A stretch of DNA of 64,000 bases from Psoroptes ovis. Its lineage: Eukaryota > Arthropoda > Arachnida > Sarcoptiformes > Psoroptidae. The DNA lies in contig PQWQ01000006.1 of NCBI GenBank assembly GCA_002943765.1, positions 3,596,001-3,660,000 on the forward strand. Reading direction: 5' to 3'. This document shows positions 36,201-48,700 of the stretch, one piece after another; the first letter of the stretch is position 1; each line of letters begins with the position of its first letter. Both the position numbers and the translations under genes were made by a program. A model generated the notes under the pieces. That model saw only the letters and a list, made by a program, of their open reading frames with translations. It was not told the DNA's origin and did no database searches.

Positions 36201-39200
36201 TCAATAATTTGCATTCGATGCTGGTACAACATTGAAAAATTGTTGAAAATTCCTTTGTTTACCATTCATTATGCGTGATATTGATGATTTTGAAATACTT
36301 TTTCCTCTTTGTTGAAAATATTTTCGTATTTGATTATGTGTCCAATGTTGAGATCTTAAATGCCACACTATATTAAAATCTTCTAATGTTAATTTTGTAG
36401 CACGATTAGGATTCAATGAATTCACTATTTTTTGAAGAAAAAAATTTCATTTTTTTGAAAATAAATTCATACAATAAAATGCAAACTCACTAATGCCAGG
36501 TGGAAATTGGCCATCAACGAATGTTTTAGGTACTAGATTAGTATCAGAATCGGTTGATCCATCGACCAACGATGCTGGTATTTGTAAATTTTGAATATTT
36601 GCCAAATCTATTGGTTGATTAGTAAGACTACTCAATGTAGTCGGTTTCGTAGTACTTGTTACTGGTAAATTACAATTGTTCATTGTTGTATTATTATTTT
36701 TATCAGCTTCTGGAACAATCAAACTATCTTTGAAAGACATATCAATCGAAGGTTGACGATTAGATTTATTTTTTGGATTTTTAATCAATGAATTTTCAGC
36801 ATCACGCTCGAAAGGATCATTGTCATTATTTGTACTATTCAGGTTGTTTGTTAAATGATTATTATTATTATTATAAATTTTATTAAGATTCTGATGCGTT
36901 GATCGTTGTTGTTGTGACTGTTGCACATTATTGCTAATATTATTATTGTTGTTGTTATTATTATTTGAAAATGAATTTGTTGATTGAGGAAGTGGTGGTA
37001 CGATTGGATGCGATTTTGAGATCCGATGTGTATTTGAGTGTAATTGTTGTGCTAATGATTCAGAATTAGATCCATTATTATTATTGTTAATAGTATTTTG
37101 AGGTCTAACTTTAAGATCATAGGGTTTAAAACGTTCTGGTTGTTTTATCAATGATAAACGATTATGATTGTTGTTATTAAGTGAACCATTCGCACCAGAT
37201 TGTTTTGTAAAATTATTATTATTATTATAGGGTACTTGTTGAATGAGGCTCAAACTCTTTTTCGAAGATCTATTAAATTGTGATTGCTGCTGTTGTTGTT
37301 GCTGCTGCTGTTGAAGTTGCGATGCTTGCATTGCTTTCTGCAACAATGATAATTGATTAAGAAAGTTTGCATCGATTTCTTGTTTTTTCATTGCCATTTC
37401 ATTTTGTACATGATTAACATGATGATTATTATCTAAATTTTATAAGAAATTAAATAAATTTTTGGTAATAATTACGAATCAAAAATGAAATCAAAGAAAA
37501 AGTACAAACCATCAACGTCAGAATCTTGATCATCATCATCGCCAGCATTACTTCCACCAACACCACTGCTGCCTATTACATTATCATCGACTATCATTTC
37601 TCTTTCATCATCAATATCATCATCATTTGCACCATCATTGAATGAATCTGGTATTCGACCACCATTCAATAAATTAGTCATATTGATACCACCATTATTT
37701 GCAATCATTGATGGATTCAAACCATTAATCGGTACTGAATGGAAAAATTTGAAAAAAAAATGATCATCAAATCAATAAATTAATTAAAAGTAATTTTTAT
37801 AAGGGAATTTTTTTAGTAGGAATCAGAATTTTTTTCAAATGCATGCATACCTTCTGATTTACGAGTAGTACGTGTTTCTAGAATTATGTGATTTTTATAA
37901 AATTAGGGGAAGTAATTAAGAAAATAAGAGATAAAAGGCAATTCATTTTAATGTTCATTCATTGAGTAATCGTCATGTATTTGAAAAAAGAAAAAGATGA
38001 AGATAAGTTCAAGGCATGAAATACTAATCATTGAAAATATTTACCTTTCTTCTTTTCTAATAATCCAAATGTTTTATAGTGTGAAATTATTCTCCTAACC
38101 GATTTCCTACTAATTCCAATTTGACGACTGATATCTGTATAACTTGCACCTCTCATGTTCATTTGAACGACCAATTTTTTTGTTCTAAGATCAATACGCT
38201 TTCCTGGACCTGAAGAAAGTTTGAATAAACAATTGGATTAACAATGATAAAGATATTTTGGTCATTGTTACAAACCTCGATGGAAATCTTCTTCTGCTAT
38301 TATCGATTCTGGTTCATCATCATCAATCGGTTGTTGAATATGATGATTCATATTATTATTCATAAAATGATTTTGATTATCATCATCATTATCATCATCT
38401 GAACATCCTTCACTATGAATTTTCGTCAATTCGTTCATTTTTTTCAGATAGCCTTCCAAAATTGTTTTACCCCCATTGCCTATTATCTCATCAACTATTG
38501 AATTATTATTGCCATTTGTATACATTAGATGATTATTATTATTATTGAAATTTTCATCATCATTATTGATATTCATATTGATATGGGCACCGCCGCCATC
38601 TGAATCGATATCATCATCTTCATCATCGTCATCCTCATCATCATCGTCTTCACCATTTAGACTACTATTGATACTATTGTTGCCAGAAAATAGCGAAATT
38701 GGCTTATCGTTCGCTGACATTCGAGAAATTTTTTTATCTAACAAGGACATCTTTGATGGATTAATAGTAGCGCTGCCGCCAACTACATTACCAACAAGTG
38801 GAAGCGATGATGTAAGCATTGATGAATCTATAAACCATGGACGTTTAGGCGTATAACGATTCGATTCATTTGCTGTAGCCGATGCAGATTGTAGCGCTGT
38901 CGATGCTTTCATGTTTTCGATGAATGCACGAAATTTTAGTTCTAATTGATGAACATAAGTAGAAGTACGCGTGATTTGTTTACTTAATTCAGATGTGAAT
39001 CCACAATGACATTTAACCGGTAACACAATTCCTTTGTGAAGTGTTGATGTATCATTATTATTATTATCGTTATTATAATTGCTAATTTCTTCGGTATTAT
39101 TGTTATCATCATACATTTTCATTGATTTAATGAGAACATCCAATAATACCTGTCTATACTCAAGTAATAATTGCGTAAGATCATTTGTATTCATATTCAT

Positions 39201-39860
39201 CAATGGTACATTATTATTGTTATTATCAAATAGCTTCAAATTCTGATGCTGTTGTTGATGAAATAATTTTGATTTTCGTTGTAATTTTTGTTGCTGAGAA
39301 GGTGATGATGATGAGCATGAAAAATCTGTAGGAATTTTCATTTTATGACTATTATTTCGACTATTTGTATCGAATGAAGATGATGATGCTAAATGCGATG
39401 GTGATGTGGATAACATATTCATGTTCATGAGATGATTATGATTCAATGAGGGCCTTTTTGAAGTGTTTTGATTCTGTAAATTCAAAATTGAATTTGCGTC
39501 TACATTATTGTTGTTATTGGTATTGCTATTGCCATGCGAATTTGAATTTGATTTATTAATTGAAAGATTTATTCCAGATATCGATTCATCGTCGTTCGAT
39601 TCGTTTCCGTCATTTTGTTCACATGTTTCAGATTGCTGTGGTGATGATATCGGCGTTGTACAATGACTACTATTCGATATTGTTAATGGTAATGGTTGTT
39701 GCAATGATAATGATGATGGCGATGCTGGTTGTGATGTTGTGTTTACTTGTAATTGTAATGGAGATGATGATGGTGATGAAGATGCTGATGATTCAGATGA
39801 TGATGATGATGATGGCGATGAATTACCGGATAATAAACTTGTTGATTCACAGTTGTTCAT
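36201..39860 (-). CDS. Asn/Gln-rich protein with two separated helix-turn-helix modules
   Basis: Not recognised as a named gene. It is probably a nuclear DNA-binding protein. Exons 39860-38276, 38209-38045, 37877-37851 (27 nt), 37734-37510, 37432-36491 and 36424-36201 all join in phase 1 and give 1055 residues. Residues 1-528 are Ser/Asn-rich with acidic Asp runs and one short ordered part (PVKCHCGFTSEL.. and an amphipathic helix). Residues about 530-584 form an HTH: RTKKLVVQMNMRG, SYTDISRQIG and SRKSVRRIISHYKTFG are the three helices. About 400 low-complexity residues (poly-Q, poly-N) follow. A second HTH closes the protein at about 990-1035 (LEDFNIVWHLRSQ, NQIRKYFQQRGK, SKSSISRIMNG). The pair resembles the PAI and RED halves of a paired domain, or the bipartite DNA-binding part of Tc1/mariner transposases. 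No DDE catalytic domain is present. Confidence 0.8.
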
Positions 39861-42283
39861 TTTTGAAATTTTTTTCTTTTTTTTTGAAACACGAATTTTA
39901 AAAACAATAGTAATGTTTTCTTTATTTTTGTAATAAATAAGTACAATTATTATCTTCTATCAAATTTGACTAAAATAAGAAGTTGTTTAAGTAAATTAGG
40001 CACTTGTCGTTGTTGTTGTTGTTATCAATTTCATTATAACATATTTATAAAAATTATCAATTTTCATGCAACAGATGGCCAATTATTAATTGAAAGTATC
40101 ATCATTATTATTATTTTTTCCATCAAAGAAGAAGAAATATGGTGTCAATATTTCAATTAATCTCAATTAATATAAATGAATTCGAAAAAACAAAAATTTT
40201 AGGACAAGATTTTTATGTTGCTGTTGTGAGATCTTATGATTTCATTTCATTTTAATCAAATATATATCTGCGAAGAAAAAAAACGAGACAAAAATAAAAC
40301 AATTAGAATTCAAAGAATCACAAAAATGAAATCAATATATGTAAATGTCTGATTTTGAAAGAATTTTTTTTTTTTTTTTTTGGGATATGAATGTCGTGCT
40401 TAGTTTTATATTATTTTACTTTCTGGTATTAAACATCATGTAGCAAGGCAAAAAAAAACCCCGATATCATATCACACACAATCATACCAATCATCATGCA
40501 CCAGTATTCAAATCGTAAAGATACTGAACAACTAACATATATTTAGGAGAAATTTATTTGCATTTATTTCTATTTCAATTTTGGTGTAAATGTGTGTGTG
40601 GGGGGCGTATGACTGAAAAATAATTATCATCGAAAGAACTATGGTTTATATTGGTATGCAATAAATAATGATGATGATATACAACAAACGAATGATGAAT
40701 ATATGTGAATATGATATTAGTATTTTTGATTCGAAATATTCGTCTTATTGAAAATCTGTAAAAGATTTCCAGAAAATGAAAATGATTAAGAAGAAGATGA
40801 TGAAAATGAAATCCAAAATAGAAACATTTATGCATTATTTGTATGAAATATTTTCATTTCGTTTCGTTTCACCAAATTGTTTTAGTTGCGATGACAATTT
40901 TCATCGTCGCTGGTCGATGTTTTTGCATATGAATGTATATGCGTGTATGATCACATTTGAATGATTGTTGTTGTTGTTGGATGATGCTGGATGACAAGAA
41001 ATTTCAAAATAATAAAAATGAAAACGAAGAAAAGCTTTTTTTTGATGAAAAACCTTCGACTAAAGCGAAAAATTTAGAGCAAAAAAATGAAAACAATCAT
41101 CATCTCGACACATAAATGTGGCTGGTTTGAATAAATAAAACTGATTCAATTTCAGAGAATTGAATGTTTTTTCGCATTTTCGCAGCATTTCAAAAACATT
41201 CAAAAAAACAAAACCAAACAACACTAAATGAATAAAACTAAATGAAAATTTGAACCAGAAAAAATTAATGAAAATAAATTAGAAATGAGAATCATAGGCT
41301 TGAAATTTCTTCTCAAAATAAAAAAAGATTTATTTACATACAACAACAACCAAGCACATCAAAGACAAGTAAATGAACATTTAAAATGATCATAATAATA
41401 AAATGAATAAATGCGGTGAAATCTTGGTAATGTGATGATGATAATGATGATGCTGCTGTTGTTATTGTTGATCATCATCATATAATAACAAATGATGATG
41501 AAAATGAACGAGACAAAAATTTTTTGGAGAAAAAATACTCCGTCATCATCATCATCGTTCAAATCATTGAAATTTATTCAACATATTCTCCATTCAACGA
41601 TGCAAGGATAGATAGATGGATAGATAGTTGTTGTTATTGGTGGTGGTAATGGTAATGTTGGTGATCATGATGATGATGTTGGAGATGAGATGAAACGCAG
41701 CACTTATAAGCAAGAACAAACGACAGCAAATGATCATCTTTTTCTTGGTGCACATCATATGCACCAACCATACACAGAGACACATGCACACACACACACT
41801 CACCATTCATTTTTTGAATGATTGAATCAAATCAAAACAAAAAACAAAACAAAACAAAACATGAAATTTCAAATTCAAAATAAAGGAATAATCATTCAGA
41901 TTCAACCAAAATCAAACCAAACTACAAATGAATACCATTTCTTCATCTGAAAATCTGAAAAATCTATCCGCTACACCTCGATCAATTGAATCTATCCATT
42001 TGTAAAAATTGGAAAATTGAAAAAAACAGAAAGGTATACATTCAAATACATTGATTCGTTTTTTGGTATATTCACCATCATCATCATCATCATCATTGCC
42101 ATTTGTCATCATCATCATCAACAACATCATCATAATCATCATTTGCAATCGTCATTGTAATCGTGACTTGATAATAATAATAATGATGATGTTCATTTCG
42201 AATCAATTGATTTTTTTTCGATTTTTTTTTGTTCTCCAAGATGAAACAAGAATGATATTTTGAATACTTTGTTTTTTGTTTCC

Positions 42284-42306
42284 AAAAAAAAAAAAAAAAA
42301 AAAAAA
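42284..42306. repeat. Poly-A tract (23 nt)
   Basis: Uninterrupted A-run in the gene-poor interval, with no element body next to it. Confidence 0.9.
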
Positions 42307-43594
42307 CGAAAAATCAAATTGTTGAACAAGGATGTTGTTGTTGTTTGTCAGTGTCATCAAAGAACACACAGATACATGATGAACACACCAATACATGAAT
42401 ATACCATTCATTCATGCATAGACATACCAACACAATTCAAAATTCAAAATATCGAAACTTTACATGTCATTTTACGACAATTGGAGAAAATGAAAATTTC
42501 ATTTGATTTCCAATAATGTTTGATACCAGATAAATTGAAAAATATGAATGAAATTAACAAAATTCAAAATCAATCAATTGATTGATTCAATTTTGCTTCA
42601 TTTTCACATCTTTGTCTCGCTTTCCCGGTGATAATTATATTTTGGAGACATTGAAGACAGAAACAAAAACAAAAATTGATTTGATAATCAATTTATTGTC
42701 TCATTTTCTTATTTTTGGAAAATTTGTTTCAAATCGCATCATTTTTTTTTTTTTTTTTTTGATGCCAATTTTACAATTGATCAAATGATCAATTGATAAT
42801 TCAATTGATACGCGCTCAATCAACGATAATAATGATCCAAAAGATAAAAGTCTAAAATTCTAAAGTCTAAAGTTTTAAAAATTTTGGATGATCGTTTCAA
42901 ACGAGAAGATTATGATTTGTGATTAATCAGAAAAAAATGGGGGAAACTGGTACCTGATCCAATGAATTTGATTTCATTGAATTTCTTTGATTTAAGAAAA
43001 GAAATTTATCAAATTTCAATGATTTTCATTATGATTAATATCAATCAAAATGAGACGATTTTTTTATATTTTATTTGATTTCAATTTATCCTTATCATCA
43101 TCTTTTGAAGACATAATTTTGCCTCATTTCTTTTCAATTATTTTATTTGGTTTCATTTTATGATGATGATAATGATGCACATATACCATCATACATTTTC
43201 AACATAAAAAAATAATGAAATCCAAGATCGATTATTTCCTTTTGCACGAAGCATAGATTTACATTTGATTTTTTTCAATTGGAAAATTGAATTTGAGATT
43301 CAATTGATGAAATTGAAATATGAACAAATCAAAAAAAAATTTAAGAGGAAAAAATCAATTGATATTCGACAAATTATTGGTGAATAATGTTTGAAATCAT
43401 TGAAAATATTGTCAAAATTATACACACCAACAACACACATATACAAACTCAGCATAAACCATGCACGCATATACGCCCAAAATGCGAAATAAACGGAAAT
43501 TTCATTGTAAAAATGGTTTTTCTCTGCTTCATGTATGTGCGCGTGTGTTTCATCGATTGATAAGGTTTGTGTGAGTTTTATTTTTTTGGTTGAA

Positions 43595-43617
43595 TTTTTT
43601 TTTTTTTTTTTTTTTTT
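43595..43617. repeat. Poly-T tract (23 nt)
   Basis: Uninterrupted T-run in the gene-poor interval, about 1.3 kb from the A-run at 42284. No matching flanks were noticed that would mark one inserted element. Confidence 0.9.
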
Positions 43618-44769
43618 GAATGTCAAAAACTTGTCATTTTTCAATTTTGAAATTTAAAATGTTGGAAAACAAATTCATAGATATTCATTGGGCAAAGTAA
43701 ATGGAAAAAATTTTTTCCATTTTTTCATTTCAAATTGATAATAATCATTAATATTTGATCTGAAATTTTTTTTTATTTTTCATTTCAAATTTAAATTTCA
43801 AATCATGATTTTCAATACATTTTGAATGATTCTTTGATGATTAATTCTCAAATGAGTTTCTGGAGTCTCTGAAGTTTTTGTTTTTGACCTCTAAAACAAG
43901 AAATAAATGATGAGAAGAAACGAAATTATCTCATCAGCATTGCGTATGGTGTGGCATGATAAAGCCATCGAACTTGATCATCTTTGAAACACAAAAATGA
44001 TCATTATTATTACCTAATAAATGATCGAAACGTGAATATTTTTTGCAAAACATCATTTGTATATATGAAAAAACATCGGCCAATCAAATTAAAGATCCCA
44101 TGCTCAAGATTGTGGATCATCATTATTTAATACAAAGAAGAGATAAAAGCTCGAGGATCGATCATCTAAATATTTATCAACGATCAGCTATCGATCGATC
44201 AACCATCGACCATAAATCGTATAAACCAAACCTACCAACAAAAATCTACCTGCCCCTATACCTGTGTGTGTGTGTAGTATGACCGATAACCAGGAGAAGT
44301 TGGAAAAAAAATAAATGTCCAACAGGTGTCCCTGTCGATTTGACATCATCATATCACCTGGATATACCACTTCTAATTTTTTATTTCAAATTTCTCAGCT
44401 GAAACATGAACATATTGAAGATTAATTGCAAATTTTGGCAAATACATACACACCAACACACACATGCACACTTGACTTTTACAATTGATAATGAAAAAGT
44501 CGATGTCACCTGTTGCGTGTGTGTGTTAGTTGTGTGCATACACAGCAAAACACACACGACAGACCATAATTAAAATGACTAGTCTTTGTCCTTGTCGAAA
44601 TTACAATAACAATAATATCGACGGTGTCAGCATGAAACAAATTTTCCAAAATTCATACCGAAAAACCAAACCAAACCAAAGCAAACAAACAAAAACGAAC
44701 AAAATACCACTTGTCGAATATCGAAACTTAATGGGAAAATTTAAAGTAAAACGATCAATGTGAATGCTT

Positions 44770-44802
44770 CCTCGCTAGGCCGGTCTCGCGCGTTCGACGA
44801 CC
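44770..44802. promoter_or_regulatory. Isolated GC/CpG-rich patch, possible promoter
   Basis: About 33 bp with at least seven CpG steps (CTCGCTAGGCCGGTCTCGCG and following) in surroundings that are about 70 % AT. A second, shorter GC patch (GGTCGCGCCCG) lies 215 bp away at 45014-45028. Such patches in AT-rich arthropod DNA often mark promoters or conserved protein-binding sites. No initiator could be assigned. Confidence 0.25.
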
Positions 44803-45689
44803 TTTGAAAATTTCAACAGAAAAACAAAAAATTCGTTTCAATGTGAAACAACCAACAACAAACACTACTTTTTCTTCTTCGGGACGGTACCATTTATTAT
44901 TTAATGAAATATCATTAGTATGATGCAGTGTTTTGTTGCATATACCATCATTATCATTATCGAAAACCACGCATACTTTTTCGATGCTTACAAAATGGAA
45001 TATTATTTAGAGACTGGTCGCGCCCGTTTCACTGTGATAAACTAATGGAGCGATTGGCTCTTTTTTTGGTTGTTTCGTTTGTTTGTTCTTGTTACTTGTT
45101 GCAACAAGAAATATCATCATTATTCTCATTACATTACACCATACCATACATCATACACAAGCACATACATTTATCCAGAAAGCAGCAAAGACAATGCTCA
45201 ACGACAAGCTAAGAGTGAGCGTGTATAGTTCAATGGATTCATTATATTCCTTGATATCATTGCCATTGGAATATTTCAATTTTCATTTTTGCTATTTTTT
45301 TCGGTGGCCATCATCATCATCACCATCATTATCGTATCACCGGTTTGTACTCACAACAACACAAACTAGCACTTCTCATATTTTCAATTTCTCATCGTTG
45401 CAACAACGAATGGAAATGGTTTGATTTGATGCCAACAAAAAAAAATGGGAAAAAAGAAAAGGAAAAAATTCAAAGATTGGTGGGAAAAAAAAGCAATTCG
45501 AGCAAAGCAATCAATAATATCATGGATAATTGAAGGAGGAAAATGAAAAATGAAAAAAAACAAAAAATAAAATAAAATTATTTATTCGATGTCATTGTCA
45601 TTGAAGAATCATAAATGATTGAATTATTCCAAAGAAAATTTATTGCAAAAAATTCTTTTTTTAAAGATTATCATAATATGAATGCTTAC

Positions 45690-45790
45690 CAGAATTTTAA
45701 TGGCTGTTTGATGGATGGATTTTCAACAAGAGAATTTTTTAAAGATGAATTCTTGGATTCGTGGATGAATTTCGTTGAATAATTTTTGTT
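45690..45790 (-). other. Possible non-coding 5' exon of the HTH gene
   Basis: A consensus donor TTCTG|GTAAGC lies on the minus strand with the exon end at 45690. The upstream 100 nt are not coding. A leader exon of the HTH gene 5.8 kb downstream is one explanation, but I could not find a good acceptor just before its ATG. The upstream limit given is arbitrary. Confidence 0.2.
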
Positions 45791-48700
45791 TTCTAAGGTC
45801 AACAAACACACACACCCAAAAACATACACAGTTAAAATTCAAAAAATTAGCGACAAATCACTTTGAAAGATTGAATAGATTTGAATTGAATCATGAACAC
45901 GTGATTGTTTTTGAATGAATCTGCTGATCATGAATTTTGGATCGAATGACGAATGTCAAATGTTGAATATCTCAAGAATGTTTTCACAGAGTTTCTTCGA
46001 ATGTTTCAAAAATGATTAACAAAGTAAAAAAGACACAAATCAAACGATTCCAACAAATTGAACTGATTGAACGATGATAATTTTCAAAAGTTTCAGTTTC
46101 AAAAATGTGTTTCGCTGCTTTTGTTGATAATGTTATCGGTATGTCGCTGTTGCTGCTGATATATTTCATTTGTGATGATGAACATGATTATTTCAACAAA
46201 ATGAACACAACAAAAATTTCATTTCAACCAATCGGAATGATGATGGTGCGGCAAAATTTCAACTCACATTCAAAAACAAAACACACAGCAACCAAACAAC
46301 CAAAAAAAATGAAAATCACTAAACACAAATGCAGAACTTTCTGGTTTTCACTTCCAAACACTCATGATTCCTTCGTCAATTTTTGATATTTCATTGGATT
46401 TTGTATCGTTTCGTTTTGTTTTTGTACATGTTCAAATTGATGATTGTAATGGTTTTATTTTTTTTTTGGTATCAAAATATCGTTTGTTGATTATTATATG
46501 GTTGTAGTAGCAGCAGCCAACAATTTGGAATCGATGGATGTTTAAAAATGTGGTTGATGGATGGTTGGATGAATGGATGAATGTTTGGTTGGTTTGTTTG
46601 AATGGATGGATAGATGAATGAATGAATGGATAAATATCATCATATTCATATACTAACGCACACTAACACATGCAAAAGTTCTTGCATGTGTTTTTCTATG
46701 TTTTTTGATTTCTCCAAATGATTTGAGAATAATGTTTATATGTTGTATTGATATTACGTCTGTATGCTGCATGTGTTTGTGCTGTTTTAAGCCAAAACCA
46801 AAAAATAAAAAAAAACCAAATTTGCACATGCACCAGCGTGTAATGAATGAATGAATGATATCAAAGCAAGAAGAACAGCAAAAACAAGAAGCAAACCATT
46901 AGGCAAAATTTTTAAAATAATGGGACCTGTTGCGCCACCTGTTACTTTGGCTATTCAAAGCCAACAATTCATTGATTGAACGAAACACATTTTCTGGTTT
47001 TTTGGTTTTGTTTCACCATCAACATCAGCATCAACAGCATCGTGGTATGAAAAAGCCAAAAGAAGAAGCAAAAGAATGCATCAGCATCAATTGGCTTAGT
47101 GCATTTTCGTTGGTGGTGTTTCAACCAAACCAACTAAACGACAAGTGAGGGAGTGAACCAACGATGAGAAAATACAACGATGATTTTGGTATTTTTGGTT
47201 GTTTTTGGTTTTTCGTTTTTGTTTCTGGGACATGAGTACATTCCCAGTCAAAAAATATTAAATTTTTCCAAAGATGTTTTGATGGTTTATGGTTTTTTTT
47301 TCTGTCTCGGTTGATTGTAATTCATTTCGTGTTTCGTCGAAATATATTTTCTGGTGCTTTTCCTTGGCCTGACAGCGATGTTTATCGTCGTCATTTTGTT
47401 TCTTTTCTGGTTCTCTGCCATAGAAACGAAATAATGATTTCGTTTCCACCAAATGATGATTACATGGGCATTGAATTGTGTTGCTTTGCTTGTGTTTTGC
47501 TTTGATGATTCAAAATTGCTGCTCAGAGAATTATTGAACATGTCGATGATGATGATGATGCTGATGATGATCGTAGATCACAGCGCAACAACACATTCCA
47601 ATCCAGTCCAACATATTTCACCACGATTACAACAGCCATTGAATATGTCTATATGCGCGCATTCCGGATGAATGAGTGTGTGATTTTCATTTTTTTCACA
47701 TTTTTGCTTATTTTTAATTCAGATAAATTTTTTTAGACGAAAAAAAAAATTTCATTGCTTTCTGGTATCAGGGAAATAATCAAAAATGAAAAATTTTTTG
47801 GTTGAAATTTGTTCAAAAAAAAAAAAAAAAAAAATGAAATAACGCCCCAAAACACTGAAAATATTTTCACTTATCAGTTTCAAAAAGAGAGAAATTCTTT
47901 TGACTTCAATTTCCGCCAATTGATTTCAATCGATTTGAATCAACTGATCAATTGATGGAATGGTTTTTTTTCTGTGAATTTCTAAAATGTGATTTTTGAA
48001 ATTCTTCTTCTATCCGCCAAAACATACATTTAAATGAATAGGCAAACAAACAATTTTCAATGTTTGAAATTTTGGATGTGACAGGAAATGTACATGAAAC
48101 ATAAATTTGTTCATGAAAAATTCAAACGAATTTCTGAATAAGCACATTGGTCAATGATGATATTGATTTTTACCAGAAACCAATGTTTATTATTTGGGCT
48201 GGAATTTTTAATTTTTCATATGGATAATTGAATTTTTCAAACAAAAATTTCTGAAATGAATTTTCAATTGAAATCCAAATAAATTTCTTCATAAAAAAAT
48301 TAATGAGAAATGATCAATTGGGATTAGTATAAAGTTCAAGTATCAAGATAAAACCTATTCGTACGACCTTGGCATTTTTTTATTCCATCAAGGGTCGTTG
48401 ATTTTTGTCTTCGAATTTTTTCATTTTCATTTTCAAACTCAATGATCAATGGATCATACATCAACTGAAGCGAAACACCGAAAAAAAACGAATCTAAATC
48501 AAAACATTGAGATGCACCACACCGGCAACAACTAAAACAACCACCAACCAAATGCAAACAACAACATTGATGTTCAACAATTGATGTTTGTGGTAATATT
48601 GAAAATACCAATAATAATAATAACAACAATGATCAACAAACATCTGAAAAAAAATTCAGGGCGGGTTTTGGAATTTTGGCAAAACAAAATTACGAAATCA

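Noticed and set aside
42193..42411. Overlapping frames on both strands around the A-run
   Set aside because: Composed of poly-Phe/poly-Lys and repeat-coded residues, typical of translated simple sequence.
42284..43617. A-run and T-run 1.3 kb apart as ends of a retroelement
   Set aside because: No reverse transcriptase, terminal repeat or target-site duplication is visible between or beside them.
44755..44970. 71-codon minus-strand frame through the GC-rich patch
   Set aside because: No splice context or homology. The GC patch is better explained as a regulatory element.
48336..48629. 97-codon minus-strand frame with Leu-rich start resembling a signal peptide and a Cys-rich segment
   Set aside because: The Leu run comes from a TTA repeat and most cysteines from TGT in GTT/GGT-rich low-complexity DNA. 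No cysteine spacing of a known secreted family. Transcript evidence would be needed to revive it.
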